From the NCBI GenBank assembly GCA_041739225.1, contig JBGSOG010000015.1:1-37325 (forward strand): a stretch of 37,325 nt of DNA, in the 5' to 3' direction. Each line of letters begins with the position of its first letter. Positions within the stretch are counted from its first letter, which is position 1. Shown here one piece after another: positions 7,002 through 14,355 of this stretch. Source of the stretch: BOKV01 sp041739225 (GTDB lineage: Bacteria; Pseudomonadota; Alphaproteobacteria; Rhizobiales; Rhizobiaceae). The notes beneath the pieces are model-generated. The model had not been told where the DNA came from, searched no databases, and saw only the letters and a program-made list of their open reading frames with translations. Both the position numbers and the translations under genes were made by a program.

Positions 7002-8204
7002 ATGGCCTTTCTTGCCGACGCCCTTTCGCGCGTAAAGCCTTCAGCCACCATCGCCGTCACCCAGATGGCACGCGAGCTGAAAGCCAAGGGCAAGGACGTG
7101 ATTTCCTTGTCGGTTGGCGAGCCGGATTTCGACACGCCGCAGAATATCAAGGATGCAGCCAAGGCGGCCATTGACCGCGGCGAAACCAAGTACACGCCGG
7201 TTTCCGGCATCGTTCCATTGCGCGAGGCAATAGCCGCCAAGTTCAAGCGTGAGAACGGCCTCGACTACAAGCCGTCGCAAACGATTGTCGGCACTGGCGG
7301 CAAGCAGGTCCTGTTCAACGCCTTCATGGCGACGCTGAACCCAGGCGACGAGGTTGTCATTCCGGCACCCTATTGGGTGAGCTATCCCGAAATGGTGGCA
7401 ATCTGCGGCGGAACGTCGGTGTTCGCGATGGCCGGCATGGAGACCAATTACAAGCTGACAGCAGAAGCTTTGGAAAAGGCGATCACAGCGCGAACCAAGT
7501 GGTTTGTGTTCAACTCGCCGTCAAACCCTTCGGGCGCCGCGTACACCTATGAAGAATTGAAGGCACTGACCGATGTGCTGATGCGCCATCCACATGTGTG
7601 GGTGCTGACCGATGACATGTACGAGCATCTGGTGTTTGGCGATTTTGTCTACCACACCCCGGCACAGGTAGAGCCGGCACTGTATGAGCGCACGCTGACC
7701 ATGAACGGCGTTTCCAAAGCCTATGCCATGACCGGCTGGCGCATCGGCTATGCCGCCGGGCCGGAGCATCTGATCAAGGCAATGGACATGATCCAGGGCC
7801 AGCAGACCTCGGGTGCCTGCTCGATTGCGCAATGGGCGGCGGTTGAAGCGCTGAACGGCCCGCAGGATTTTATCGGTGCCAGCCGCAAGGCATTCGAGGA
7901 GCGGCGTGACCTGGTGGTTTCGATGCTCAACCAGGCAAGCGGCATCGTCTGCCCCAAGCCGGAGGGCGCGTTTTATGTTTACCCGTCTTGCGCGGCGCTG
8001 ATCGGCAAAAGCGCCCCATCCGGCAAGGTAATTGCCAATGACGAGGATTTCGTCATGGAATTGCTGGCCAGCGAGGGTGTTGCCACCGTGCATGGCTCGG
8101 CGTTTGGACTTGGGCCAAACTTCCGTGTGTCGTACGCCACATCAAACGCCAATCTGGAAGAAGCCTGCAAGCGCATCCAGCGGTTTTGCGCTGAACTGCG
8201 GTAA
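7002..8204 (+). CDS. aspC: Aspartate/aromatic aminotransferase (class I PLP, subgroup Ib)
   Basis: This 400-residue class I aminotransferase is expected to interconvert aspartate and oxaloacetate with 2-oxoglutarate/glutamate; alphaproteobacterial members often also accept aromatic substrates. Visible family features are VGEPDFDTP (about 38-46), YTPVSGIVPLREAIA (substrate-induced closure region), the PLP-anchoring NSPSNPSG (171-178), the catalytic lysine K239 in SKAYAMTGWRIGY, and the substrate-carboxylate arginine in NFRVSYATS near the C-terminus. Length is exactly that of the rhizobial AatA/AspC family. The ATG in GCCATGGCC is chosen because the conserved N-terminus (MAFLADALSRVKPSAT) begins there; a CCGGAG sequence lies upstream. 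Confidence 0.93.
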   Translation: MAFLADALSRVKPSATIAVTQMARELKAKGKDVISLSVGEPDFDTPQNIKDAAKAAIDRGETKYTPVSGIVPLREAIAAKFKRENGLDYKPSQTIVGTGGKQVLFNAFMATLNPGDEVVIPAPYWVSYPEMVAICGGTSVFAMAGMETNYKLTAEALEKAITARTKWFVFNSPSNPSGAAYTYEELKALTDVLMRHPHVWVLTDDMYEHLVFGDFVYHTPAQVEPALYERTLTMNGVSKAYAMTGWRIGYAAGPEHLIKAMDMIQGQQTSGACSIAQWAAVEALNGPQDFIGASRKAFEERRDLVVSMLNQASGIVCPKPEGAFYVYPSCAALIGKSAPSGKVIANDEDFVMELLASEGVATVHGSAFGLGPNFRVSYATSNANLEEACKRIQRFCAELR

Positions 8205-8326
8205 GGCGCGGGTTCGTTCCCAGGCTGCGGGTATTTTCTGCTGTTCGCATTTCCGTGCGAGCTGTGTAAATTCTGCTAAAGTGTGCGTCCGCAAAAAGCG
8301 CGGTGCAGGTGGAGGAGCGGAACCTG

Positions 8327-9667
8327 ATGGAAAAACGGATTGCAGCCGCCAAGGCCAAGCACGTTTCAGCGCACGAGGCAGCAGGACTGGTTCGGTCCGG
8401 CATGTGGCTCGATTACGGCGCGGTGATTTCCCAGCCCGATGTTTTCGACAAGGCGCTGGCCGGGCGCAAGGCGGAACTGGCTGACATCAAGATCCGCTCC
8501 TGCCTTTCCCTGCGACCACGTGCCGTGCTGGAAGCGGATCCGCAGGGAAACCACTTCCACTGGTTCAGCACGCATTTTTCCGGATATGACCGGCGCAAGC
8601 ACGATGAAGGCCGTGCAGGCTACCTTCCGGTCAATCTGGGCGAAATCCCCGATTATTATCGCCGGTTCATTGCGCCGGTGGACATCCTGGTCATCAAGAC
8701 CTGCAGGATGGACGAAAACGGCTTCTTTAATTTCAGCGGCTCCAATCTGTGGCACCGTGCCATCATCGAGCGGGCAAAAACCGTCATCGTGGAAGTGACC
8801 GACGGGCTGCCATATGTTTTCGGTGAGGGCAACGGCGTGCATGTCAGCGAAGTCGATTACATCATCGAAGGCGACAACGAGCCAACCCCGCAATTGCCGA
8901 GCGCTCCCCCGACCGAGGTCGACCGGGCTGTCGGACGATTGATCAGCGCCGAAATCGAGGATGGCTCCTGCCTGCAAATCGGCATTGGCGGAATGCCCAA
9001 TGCGGTGTGTTCACAGCTGCTGGAAAGCAGCGCCACCGATCTTGGCATTCACACCGAAATGCTCACCGACGGTCTTGGCGAACTGTACCGGGCCGGTCGC
9101 ATCAACGGCTCCAGAAAGACGACCCATCGCGGCAAGGTGGCGTTTTCATTCGCGCTGGGTTCAGCCAAACTTTATGAAACGCTCAACCGCAACCAGGACA
9201 TGGCGTGCCTGCCGGTGGATGAAACCAACCTGCCGCACAAGATCATGCTTAACGACAAGGTTGTGGCCATCAACAACACGACGCAAATCGATCTGCAGGG
9301 TCAGGCGGCATCGGAGTCCGATGGCATGCGGCACATCAGCGGTACCGGCGGGCAGCTTCAGTTTGTGCGCGGCGCCTATGCCTCCAAGGGCGGCAAGTCA
9401 TTTGTTTGCCTGTCGTCAACCTACGACAAGCGCGGCGAGCGCAAGAGCCGCATTGCCCTGCAACTGACTGGCGGAAACATTGTGACCACGCCGCGCAGCG
9501 ACATGATGTATGTCGTGACCGAATACGGCATTGTCAATCTGAAGGGCAAAACGGTGGCCGAACGGGCGAAGGCGCTGATTTCGATTGCCCACCCCGATTT
9601 TCGCGAAGGCCTTGAGCGGCAGGCGCATGAACACCGGTTGATCCCGCGCGGGGTCAGCTTCGCCTGA
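8327..9667 (+). CDS. Acetyl-CoA hydrolase/transferase family protein (Cat1 / 4-hydroxybutyrate CoA-transferase type)
   Basis: This 446-residue single-chain CoA-transferase contains both halves of the fold. The N-terminal half has the acetyl-CoA hydrolase/transferase signature. The C-terminal half holds the catalytic glutamate in IHTEMLTDG (E244), followed by GTGGQLQF and a conserved IVTTPRSDMMYVVTEYGIVNLKG block. Related enzymes move CoA between acetate, butyrate, 4-hydroxybutyrate or succinate. GGAGGAG sits 9 bases before the chosen ATG, so the in-frame ATG at 8303 is less likely. The gene stands alone between aspC and the toxin-antitoxin pair. The substrate cannot be read from sequence. It is unrelated in organisation to the two-subunit enzyme at 1412-2718. 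Confidence 0.9.
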   Translation: MEKRIAAAKAKHVSAHEAAGLVRSGMWLDYGAVISQPDVFDKALAGRKAELADIKIRSCLSLRPRAVLEADPQGNHFHWFSTHFSGYDRRKHDEGRAGYLPVNLGEIPDYYRRFIAPVDILVIKTCRMDENGFFNFSGSNLWHRAIIERAKTVIVEVTDGLPYVFGEGNGVHVSEVDYIIEGDNEPTPQLPSAPPTEVDRAVGRLISAEIEDGSCLQIGIGGMPNAVCSQLLESSATDLGIHTEMLTDGLGELYRAGRINGSRKTTHRGKVAFSFALGSAKLYETLNRNQDMACLPVDETNLPHKIMLNDKVVAINNTTQIDLQGQAASESDGMRHISGTGGQLQFVRGAYASKGGKSFVCLSSTYDKRGERKSRIALQLTGGNIVTTPRSDMMYVVTEYGIVNLKGKTVAERAKALISIAHPDFREGLERQAHEHRLIPRGVSFA

Positions 9668-9976
9668 CTACAGCTTGGCGTCCTTGAGAATGGCGTTGAT
9701 CCGCGCCTGCCAGCCCTTGCCGGTGGCACGGAACTTCTCAATCACGTCCGGGTCGAGACGAATGGATATCTGCCGCTTGGGCTGGTCAAGGGGCGGCCGG
9801 CCGCGGGCGCGGTCAATGGAAGCGGCAAGCTCCGGAAACACCTCGCGGAAGGGGCGGGCGCTGGCAAATTCCTCAGCGGTCCATTCGGGGTTGTCGGGAT
9901 CCAGAGCAATTCCACGCTGAATGGCTACCTCTTCCGCATCGGAAATAGCGGAACCAGCATTCATTTTCCTGTTCAT
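9668..9976 (-). CDS. brnA: BrnA-family antitoxin
   Basis: This 102-residue antitoxin of the BrnT/BrnA type II system has an N-terminal region rich in Asp/Glu (SDAEEVAIQRG, DPDNPEWTAEEF) that in this family wraps the toxin. Its C-terminus contains a ribbon-helix-helix-like DNA-binding segment, QISIRLDPDVIEKFRATGKGWQARINAIL. The ISIRLD strand and GWQARIN helix are typical of BrnA. The ATG overlaps the toxin stop by four bases (ATGA) and is preceded by AAAGGAGG, so it is chosen over longer in-frame openings. The toxin-first gene order is the usual one for brnTA. Confidence 0.88.
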   Translation of the reverse strand: MNRKMNAGSAISDAEEVAIQRGIALDPDNPEWTAEEFASARPFREVFPELAASIDRARGRPPLDQPKRQISIRLDPDVIEKFRATGKGWQARINAILKDAKL

Positions 9977-10218
9977 ACTTGCCTCCTTTCTGCCCGACTG
10001 GCGCGCCGCATCGATATGATTGAAACAGGCTCGCGACCCATTGGCTTTAGAACCACGGCTATCATGTCGCCGCCAATATCGCACAGGGCCTTTATTCGCC
10101 CGCTATGGGTTGGGACAATTCTGGCCGACATCAACATGTTGATGTCAAAATCTGCAAAATCGACTCCGTGTTTTGCCAAATTCTGTTGCCGTTTCGGCTC
10201 GTCCCACAAAATCTGCAT
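9973..10218 (-). CDS. brnT: BrnT-family ribonuclease toxin
   Basis: This 81-residue toxin carries the BrnT signature: WDEPKRQQNLAKHGVDF at the start (family pattern W-D-x-x-K-x-x-x-N-x-x-K-H-G-V-x-F) and SIISMRRASRAERR near the end (family pattern R-I-I-S-x-R-x-A-x-x-x-E). BrnT is a RelE-fold RNase that arrests translation; BrnA neutralises it and represses the operon. The middle of the protein (FDINMLMSARIV) is shorter or divergent from classic members and contains a perfect DNA palindrome, described separately. The sequence TGATACATTAA just upstream of the ATG may hold the -10 element. Confidence 0.88.
   Translation of the reverse strand: MQILWDEPKRQQNLAKHGVDFADFDINMLMSARIVPTHSGRIKALCDIGGDMIAVVLKPMGREPVSIISMRRASRAERRQV
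10127..10146. repeat. Perfect 20-bp palindrome inside brnT
   Basis: GACATCAACA is followed directly by its reverse complement TGTTGATGTC, giving a 20-bp perfect palindrome with no spacer. It encodes the residues D-I-N-M-L-M of BrnT. It could be a protein-binding site or a chance result of codon choice. Confidence 0.6.
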
Positions 10219-10428
10219 TTAATGTATCACGAAAAACATTGGGTGTCCCCCCCACTGAGGCCACTACACCCCATGCGTGCAGGGATATCAATCCCTCGCC
10301 TTGCGCAGCGGCTTCAAGCTGCGGTCCCGATAGAAGCGGGTGTGTGGCAAGGCTGCCGCAGTTGGCGGAAAACCGGCTTGCTTGTGTGTTTGGCAGCGGG
10401 TTGCGGAAACCATCTCCAGCTTTAGCGG

Positions 10429-10457
10429 TTGCGTCTGCCGGATGGTGCTAATACAAA
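10429..10457 (+). promoter_or_regulatory. Candidate sigma-70-type promoter of the outer-membrane protein gene
   Basis: TTGCGT (10429-10434) and TACAAA (10452-10457) are separated by 17 bases and lie about 36 bases before the ATG at 10493. It is a moderate match only. Confidence 0.35.
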
Positions 10458-10492
10458 CTATCGCACAGGGTGGAATCGCAAAAAGGCCTGCA

Positions 10493-11401
10493 ATGGCGTT
10501 CGGGGAAGTCAGTTTGGCAAAAAGACTTGCAACAGGGCTGTTTGCCTTGGGCATTTTTGCTGGCGCTACTCCCGCTTTTGCGGCCGATGTGGTTGTGAAT
10601 ACCGACATTCTCGATCCGCGTCCCATCTATGAGCAACGGCCGGCGGTGGACGGCATCAATTTCAAGGTTTCGGCGCTGACCGGCGTGATCGGCGGTTATG
10701 CCAACCACATGGTTGTGGCTTCCGCCGCGGTACCATTCCCTTATTTTGACCAGTTCGGCGCGCAGCTTGACCTGGGGATCGGCAATTACCGCTCGGACTA
10801 CATCAGTTCAGCGGCGGCATTGCATCTTTTCTGGCGTGACCCTTCCGTAGGCATGTTCGGTATTTATGGCGACTGGGGCTATGTAAATCCGGAACATGCC
10901 GGGCGTGTTGCATTTGAATCCTCGCTTTATTTTGACCGTTGGACACTGGATGTTCTGACTGGCGTTCAGTTCGGGCAGCATGTGAACACAAGGTTCATCG
11001 ACGAAGTCGATTTGTCCTACTATTTCACCGACAATTTGAAGGGCTCGGTCGGGCACCGGCTGATCTCGCGTGGCCACGTTGCCAATGTCGGTTTTGAGTA
11101 CATGCCGGAAGGCCGCAACGGCTGGAGCATTTATGGCGAGGCGGAAGCTGGTCAGGATGACTACTACGGTGCCTGGGTCGGGGTCCGCTATTCCTTCGGC
11201 ACCGGTAGTGCAAACACGCTGATGCAGCGCGACCGCACGGCAGACCCGATGGTTCGCATCCCGCGCAACATTGCCAGCGTAACGCAGTGCGGAAACCTGC
11301 CCGTAACCCGCGAAGCCACATGGTGGCGCGCCAAGATGGGCAATCTGTGCGGTTCCAAGGACGAGATCGCAGATTATAACGGCGTGATCGGCAAACAGTA
11401 A
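10493..11401 (+). CDS. Outer-membrane beta-barrel protein
   Basis: This 302-residue exported protein has a signal peptide (cleavage near AFA-AD, about residue 30). The mature part has alternating aromatic and polar strands typical of a beta-barrel: LDLGIGNYRSDYISSAAALHLF, GMFGIYGDWGYV, SSLYFDRWTLDVLTGVQFG, EVDLSYYFTD, SIYGEAEAG and YYGAWVGVRYSFG. The last strand before a C-terminal extension ends in aromatic residues. The extension has two Cys (CGNLP ... NLCGS). I cannot name a family; small porin-like or autotransporter-independent barrels look like this. The ATG at 10493 begins the signal peptide and has AAAAAGG upstream. A strong terminator follows the gene. Confidence 0.7.
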   Translation: MAFGEVSLAKRLATGLFALGIFAGATPAFAADVVVNTDILDPRPIYEQRPAVDGINFKVSALTGVIGGYANHMVVASAAVPFPYFDQFGAQLDLGIGNYRSDYISSAAALHLFWRDPSVGMFGIYGDWGYVNPEHAGRVAFESSLYFDRWTLDVLTGVQFGQHVNTRFIDEVDLSYYFTDNLKGSVGHRLISRGHVANVGFEYMPEGRNGWSIYGEAEAGQDDYYGAWVGVRYSFGTGSANTLMQRDRTADPMVRIPRNIASVTQCGNLPVTREATWWRAKMGNLCGSKDEIADYNGVIGKQ

Positions 11402-11429
11402 AATCAAATTCCTGATGGGTTTGTAGCAA

Positions 11430-11459
11430 CAACCGGGCTTTCGCCCGGTTGTTTTTTTT
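11430..11459 (+). terminator. Rho-independent terminator of the outer-membrane protein gene
   Basis: Perfect 9-bp stem CAACCGGGC / GCCCGGTTG with a TTTC loop (11430-11451) followed by eight Ts (11452-11459). Confidence 0.92.
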
Positions 11460-11462
11460 GGG

Positions 11463-12275
11463 TCAACCCGTTGTTGCGAGACGTTGCGTCTGTTGCACGG
11501 CCTTCGCAAACTCTTCGTGGTAACGCGGATGTTCGGTGCCCATGAACCGGTCCCAGAAAGTGAAGTAAAATCCGAAATTCCATCGCGCCTCAGCATGGTG
11601 CAAATCATGGTGGGTTACGCTGGTCATCCAGTCAAACAACGGCTTTCCATCTGCGCGTGCCGGGTAGATCTCATACCCGCTGTGGTGCAGCGCATTGACG
11701 CCCATCATGATGAACAGAAAGACAACAGCGCAAAGCCCGCTGGTGGGAACAATCAGCAGCACAATCGGGTAAAATGCGGCATTCACTGCCGTCTCGCCAA
11801 TGTTGAAGGCATAGGCCGCGAAAGGCGATGGATTGAAAGACCGGTGGTGTACACGGTGGAAGTGCCGATACAGGGCGGGATTGTGCATGATCTTGTGCGA
11901 CCAGTAAAACCAGGCATCGTGCAAGACAAGCAACAAGGCCAGATTGATGGCGAACCAAACCCAACCCGCACCTTGCGGATAAGGCAAGATGGAAAGCCAA
12001 CCCGTTTTGACGGCGATTGCAAGTCCAAGTCCGACCAGTGAAAACAATGCCACAGTGCGCATGGATATTGCGAACTCGCGAAACAATTGGGCTGCGGCGG
12101 GTTTTTGTTGCCGGATCTTCCGGTTTCTTGTCCAGAAATTCAAGGCATGCTCGCAGCCGCCCCATACCACTCCGGTGCCGATGAAGTAGCGCAGAAAATC
12201 GGTCTGCAGGATTGCAGGATAGATTTCGATTGCAAATGCCAGAATGCCAGCGTCGTCGTTTTGTAGAAAATGCAT
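11463..12275 (-). CDS. Membrane fatty-acid hydroxylase / sterol desaturase superfamily protein
   Basis: This 270-residue integral membrane di-iron oxygenase carries the superfamily's histidine clusters. They are H119-D-A-W-F-Y-W-S-H127-x3-H131, H140-R-V-H-H144, H197-H198 and H222-H-D-L-H-H227. Hydrophobic segments lie at about 75-98, 105-120 and 160-195. Family members hydroxylate or desaturate lipids such as fatty acids, sterols or carotenoids; the substrate here cannot be read. It lies downstream of, and on the same strand as, the AraC-type regulator at 12684, with a 408-base gap, so it may be that regulator's target, which is inference. The start is the first ATG giving the whole N-terminal membrane segment. 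Confidence 0.88.
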   Translation of the reverse strand: MHFLQNDDAGILAFAIEIYPAILQTDFLRYFIGTGVVWGGCEHALNFWTRNRKIRQQKPAAAQLFREFAISMRTVALFSLVGLGLAIAVKTGWLSILPYPQGAGWVWFAINLALLLVLHDAWFYWSHKIMHNPALYRHFHRVHHRSFNPSPFAAYAFNIGETAVNAAFYPIVLLIVPTSGLCAVVFLFIMMGVNALHHSGYEIYPARADGKPLFDWMTSVTHHDLHHAEARWNFGFYFTFWDRFMGTEHPRYHEEFAKAVQQTQRLATTG

Positions 12276-12683
12276 TGGACCTGTCCTTGCTCCAAATAGC
12301 CGACAACAGCGCCGACTGCCTGCAAGGAGTGGGAGAAATCAAAAACCGGGTCCAAGCGAATTTCACAAACGGCGGTATTGTCTGGTTTTTGATTGGCAAA
12401 TTTGGAAATCGACCGGCTCACCCAGATACGAGTTCGCCTGGGGTCAAGACCCGTTGATTTGCGCGAAATGACGCCCGATATGGCACGCAATTCAAGGAAA
12501 AGTTCGAAGAGCGGGGCAGCTTCCCCGGTCAAGAATTTTGACGCTGCAGTCCGTGTCATTGCGGAAGCGCCCTTCGGGTGGGGTGAATTTGCGCCGTTAC
12601 AGCGTTGCAAGCCCTTGAAAGGCTTGAGCCTTCCTGCGGTCTTGCGCCTTGTACCGACACAAATTCCCTCCCATCATTTCGTG
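12276..12683. other. Intergenic region between hydroxylase and AraC regulator
   Basis: This 408-base stretch holds no gene I can support. A minus-strand frame of about 156 codons crosses it but runs into the hydroxylase gene in another frame and has no family resemblance or ribosome binding site. A short CAAGCC / GGCTTG hairpin near 12608-12626 is visible. The region probably contains the hydroxylase promoter and 5' leader and any binding sites of the AraC-type regulator. Confidence 0.4.
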
Positions 12684-13751
12684 CTAATCAATGAGAATTG
12701 ACCCTAGTGCGAGCTTGCGGAATTCCGTCGGGTTCATTCCTGTGCGCTCGCGAAAGGCCCGATTGAAGGGAGCAAGCGAAACATATCCCAGATCAAATGA
12801 AAGAACGATCATCTGCTCGCGCACCCTTGCAGGATCGGCCAGCCTGCGCTTCGCTTCCTCGATCCGGTAGTCGTTGACCAGCGAGCGGAAGTTTCGATAT
12901 CCCATGCCATCATTTACCAAGCGGCGCAGCCGGTGCTCCGGCAAGCCTGCCAAGCGGGCCAGATTGGAAACGCTTGTTTCCGGTTTGAGGAGCACTCCGG
13001 CTGCGATCAATTCCCTGATCCGGCGTAGTTCTATTGTGTCGGCCGGGGCGATATTCCGGTCCATGACAGGCATCGAGGCACCTGAACGATCAACTTTTGC
13101 GAAGATGGTCAGGCCTTGGGAAGCAATCCACTGCGTGAAAAGGGCGGAAAGCAAAAGCATTGTGGCTGATTGCAACGCCACCAGCGTTGGTGGAGAAGGC
13201 TGCCACAATGAAAGCACATCGACTGCGGCAGTCACCAGTCCGGTGAAAGGCACCAATATGCTGAGGGCAATGGCAAAACGTCGCCGCTCCGATACCAGGT
13301 CGCTTTTCAGCGAGCGCACAGCCACCAGAAGGACAAGCGCCAACAGGCTTGCTGATGCAGTCTGATAGGCCAGAAAAAAAGCCGTTCGCTGGACTTCCGG
13401 CCCCAACAAGGTCCCGATGGACAACAGCAATATCATTGTTGGCGGCAAAGCATGTTTCCAATGCCAGCGGAAATCATCGTCGAACAGCGCTATGGAAAAC
13501 AGCCAAAGCAAAACCGCTCCCTGATTTATTGTCAAAACCAGCGGAACAAACGCTGCTTCCATCCATGGCCGCAAAGCTGGTGAGCTGAACGCAATGTAGA
13601 CAGCCATTACCATGCAGAAAACGGCGCCAATGCCTGCGGCCGGGGAGTGGCGGCCCAGAATTGAAAGGCGCCAAGCGGAAAGCAGGGAAAATCCGGCCGC
13701 ACATCCGCGGATGGCTGCTTCCAATGTCAAAATTGAAGGTACGGTGGTCAT
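12684..13751 (-). CDS. Membrane-anchored AraC-family transcriptional regulator
   Basis: This 355-residue protein has an N-terminal membrane region (about residues 1-210, roughly seven hydrophobic segments) and a C-terminal AraC/XylS DNA-binding domain (about 250-350). The second helix-turn-helix reads VLSFDLGYVSLAPFNRAFRERTGMNPTEFR in several pieces: the F-x-x-G-Y-x-S-x-x-x-F-x-R-x-F-x-x-x-x-G-x-x-P-x-x-(F/Y)-R pattern is diagnostic. The first helix-turn-helix is VSNLARLAGLPEHRLRRLV. The architecture suggests signal sensing in or at the membrane, with a lipid or membrane state as a plausible cue given the neighbouring lipid-modifying enzyme. That link is inferred from position only. Confidence 0.88.
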   Translation of the reverse strand: MTTVPSILTLEAAIRGCAAGFSLLSAWRLSILGRHSPAAGIGAVFCMVMAVYIAFSSPALRPWMEAAFVPLVLTINQGAVLLWLFSIALFDDDFRWHWKHALPPTMILLLSIGTLLGPEVQRTAFFLAYQTASASLLALVLLVAVRSLKSDLVSERRRFAIALSILVPFTGLVTAAVDVLSLWQPSPPTLVALQSATMLLLSALFTQWIASQGLTIFAKVDRSGASMPVMDRNIAPADTIELRRIRELIAAGVLLKPETSVSNLARLAGLPEHRLRRLVNDGMGYRNFRSLVNDYRIEEAKRRLADPARVREQMIVLSFDLGYVSLAPFNRAFRERTGMNPTEFRKLALGSILID

Positions 13752-13822
13752 AAGCCAGTTTTAGACGTTGGACCGTCGTGCGAAAACCACAAAAACTGGT
13801 CCAAAGTGAATTACACTGGTCG

Positions 13823-13944
13823 AAAAAAGAGCCGGGCGCTTTGGCCCGGCTTTGAAGTGTGAAGGTACGTAAAACAAACCTTCAAGAGGGGAACAGTTGA
13901 CTGTCGCAAGCACCGGGAGGAGGTGGTGCCGAAACTGTGCAACT
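13823..13944 (-). ncRNA. Candidate anti-Shine-Dalgarno trans-acting sRNA (alpha-r14 / cuckoo-like)
   Basis: Read on the minus strand, about 122 bases form three hairpins. The first is GCACC-(10-base loop)-GGTGC at 13910-13929, whose loop contains CCTCCTCCC, a perfect anti-Shine-Dalgarno motif. The second is GAAGGT-(11-base loop)-ACCTTC at 13861-13883. The third is an intrinsic terminator AGCCGGGC / GCCCGGCT (13830-13851) followed by TCTTTTTT. A promoter-like pair (TTGCGG, 17 bases, CATAAC) places the start near 13944. Alphaproteobacterial alpha-r14 (NfeR1-type) and cuckoo RNAs are about this length and expose CCUCCUCCC in a loop to block ribosome binding sites of many mRNAs. The region encodes no credible protein. 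Family membership is judged by motif and architecture only. Confidence 0.62.
13830..13851 (-). terminator. Intrinsic terminator of the candidate sRNA
   Basis: An 8-bp perfect stem AGCCGGGC / GCCCGGCT with a 6-base loop; the minus strand continues TCTTTTTT (As at 13823-13828). No protein gene ends nearby on this strand, which supports an independent small transcript. Confidence 0.8.
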
Positions 13945-13950
13945 GGTGCG

Positions 13951-13979
13951 GTTATGCGGGCAGACTTTCGCATCCGCAA
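13951..13979 (-). promoter_or_regulatory. Candidate promoter of the sRNA
   Basis: On the minus strand TTGCGG (13979-13974) and CATAAC (13956-13951) are 17 bases apart, placing the transcription start about 7 bases later at an A (13944). Confidence 0.45.
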
Positions 13980-14355
13980 TGCCAATTTCTGCATCACAGG
14001 CATGCAAAAACAGGCAGAAACGCTCGAAGTGGTGTCATATATCTGCAAGAAATCGCAGCAACGTGCTGATTTTCAAGGCAAAGTCACTTTGGATGCTGCC
14101 TTGTTTTCCAGTGCTGGACTTTTTGCACCAGTATTAATGCAGGGGCCAACCGCGACTATCGTGCAACAGTTCTGGCAGCTCGATGAGTCTTGAAACCGGT
14201 ACAAACCTGAAAAATTCAGCCCGACAGCGAATCACTTTCAGCGTTGCGGGTTGGAAATCGGGATCGTCAACCACCATTGAAAACACGCGCGAGCCGAATG
14301 CACCATTTTTTCAGGTCAAGTTCGCCATGCACTGCAACGGACAATTGGGCAGTGC
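13980..14355. other. Non-coding stretch between sRNA promoter and antiporter gene
   Basis: I see no supportable gene in these 376 bases. Short frames exist on both strands but lack ribosome binding sites and family resemblance. No clear terminator for the antiporter gene, which ends at 14356 on the minus strand, is visible. Confidence 0.35.

Noticed and set aside
10219..10492. Possible tRNA or att remnant in the brnT-outer-membrane protein gap
   Set aside because: No cloverleaf, T-loop or CCA end could be found, and no direct repeat pairs with it.
12140..12610. Minus-strand open frame of 156 codons over the hydroxylase 5' end
   Set aside because: It overlaps a well-supported gene in another frame and its sequence shows no domain or ribosome binding site.
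13897..14193. Plus-strand open frame of 98 codons
   Set aside because: No domain is recognisable, no clear ribosome binding site precedes it, and it covers the candidate sRNA promoter and anti-Shine-Dalgarno hairpin on the other strand.
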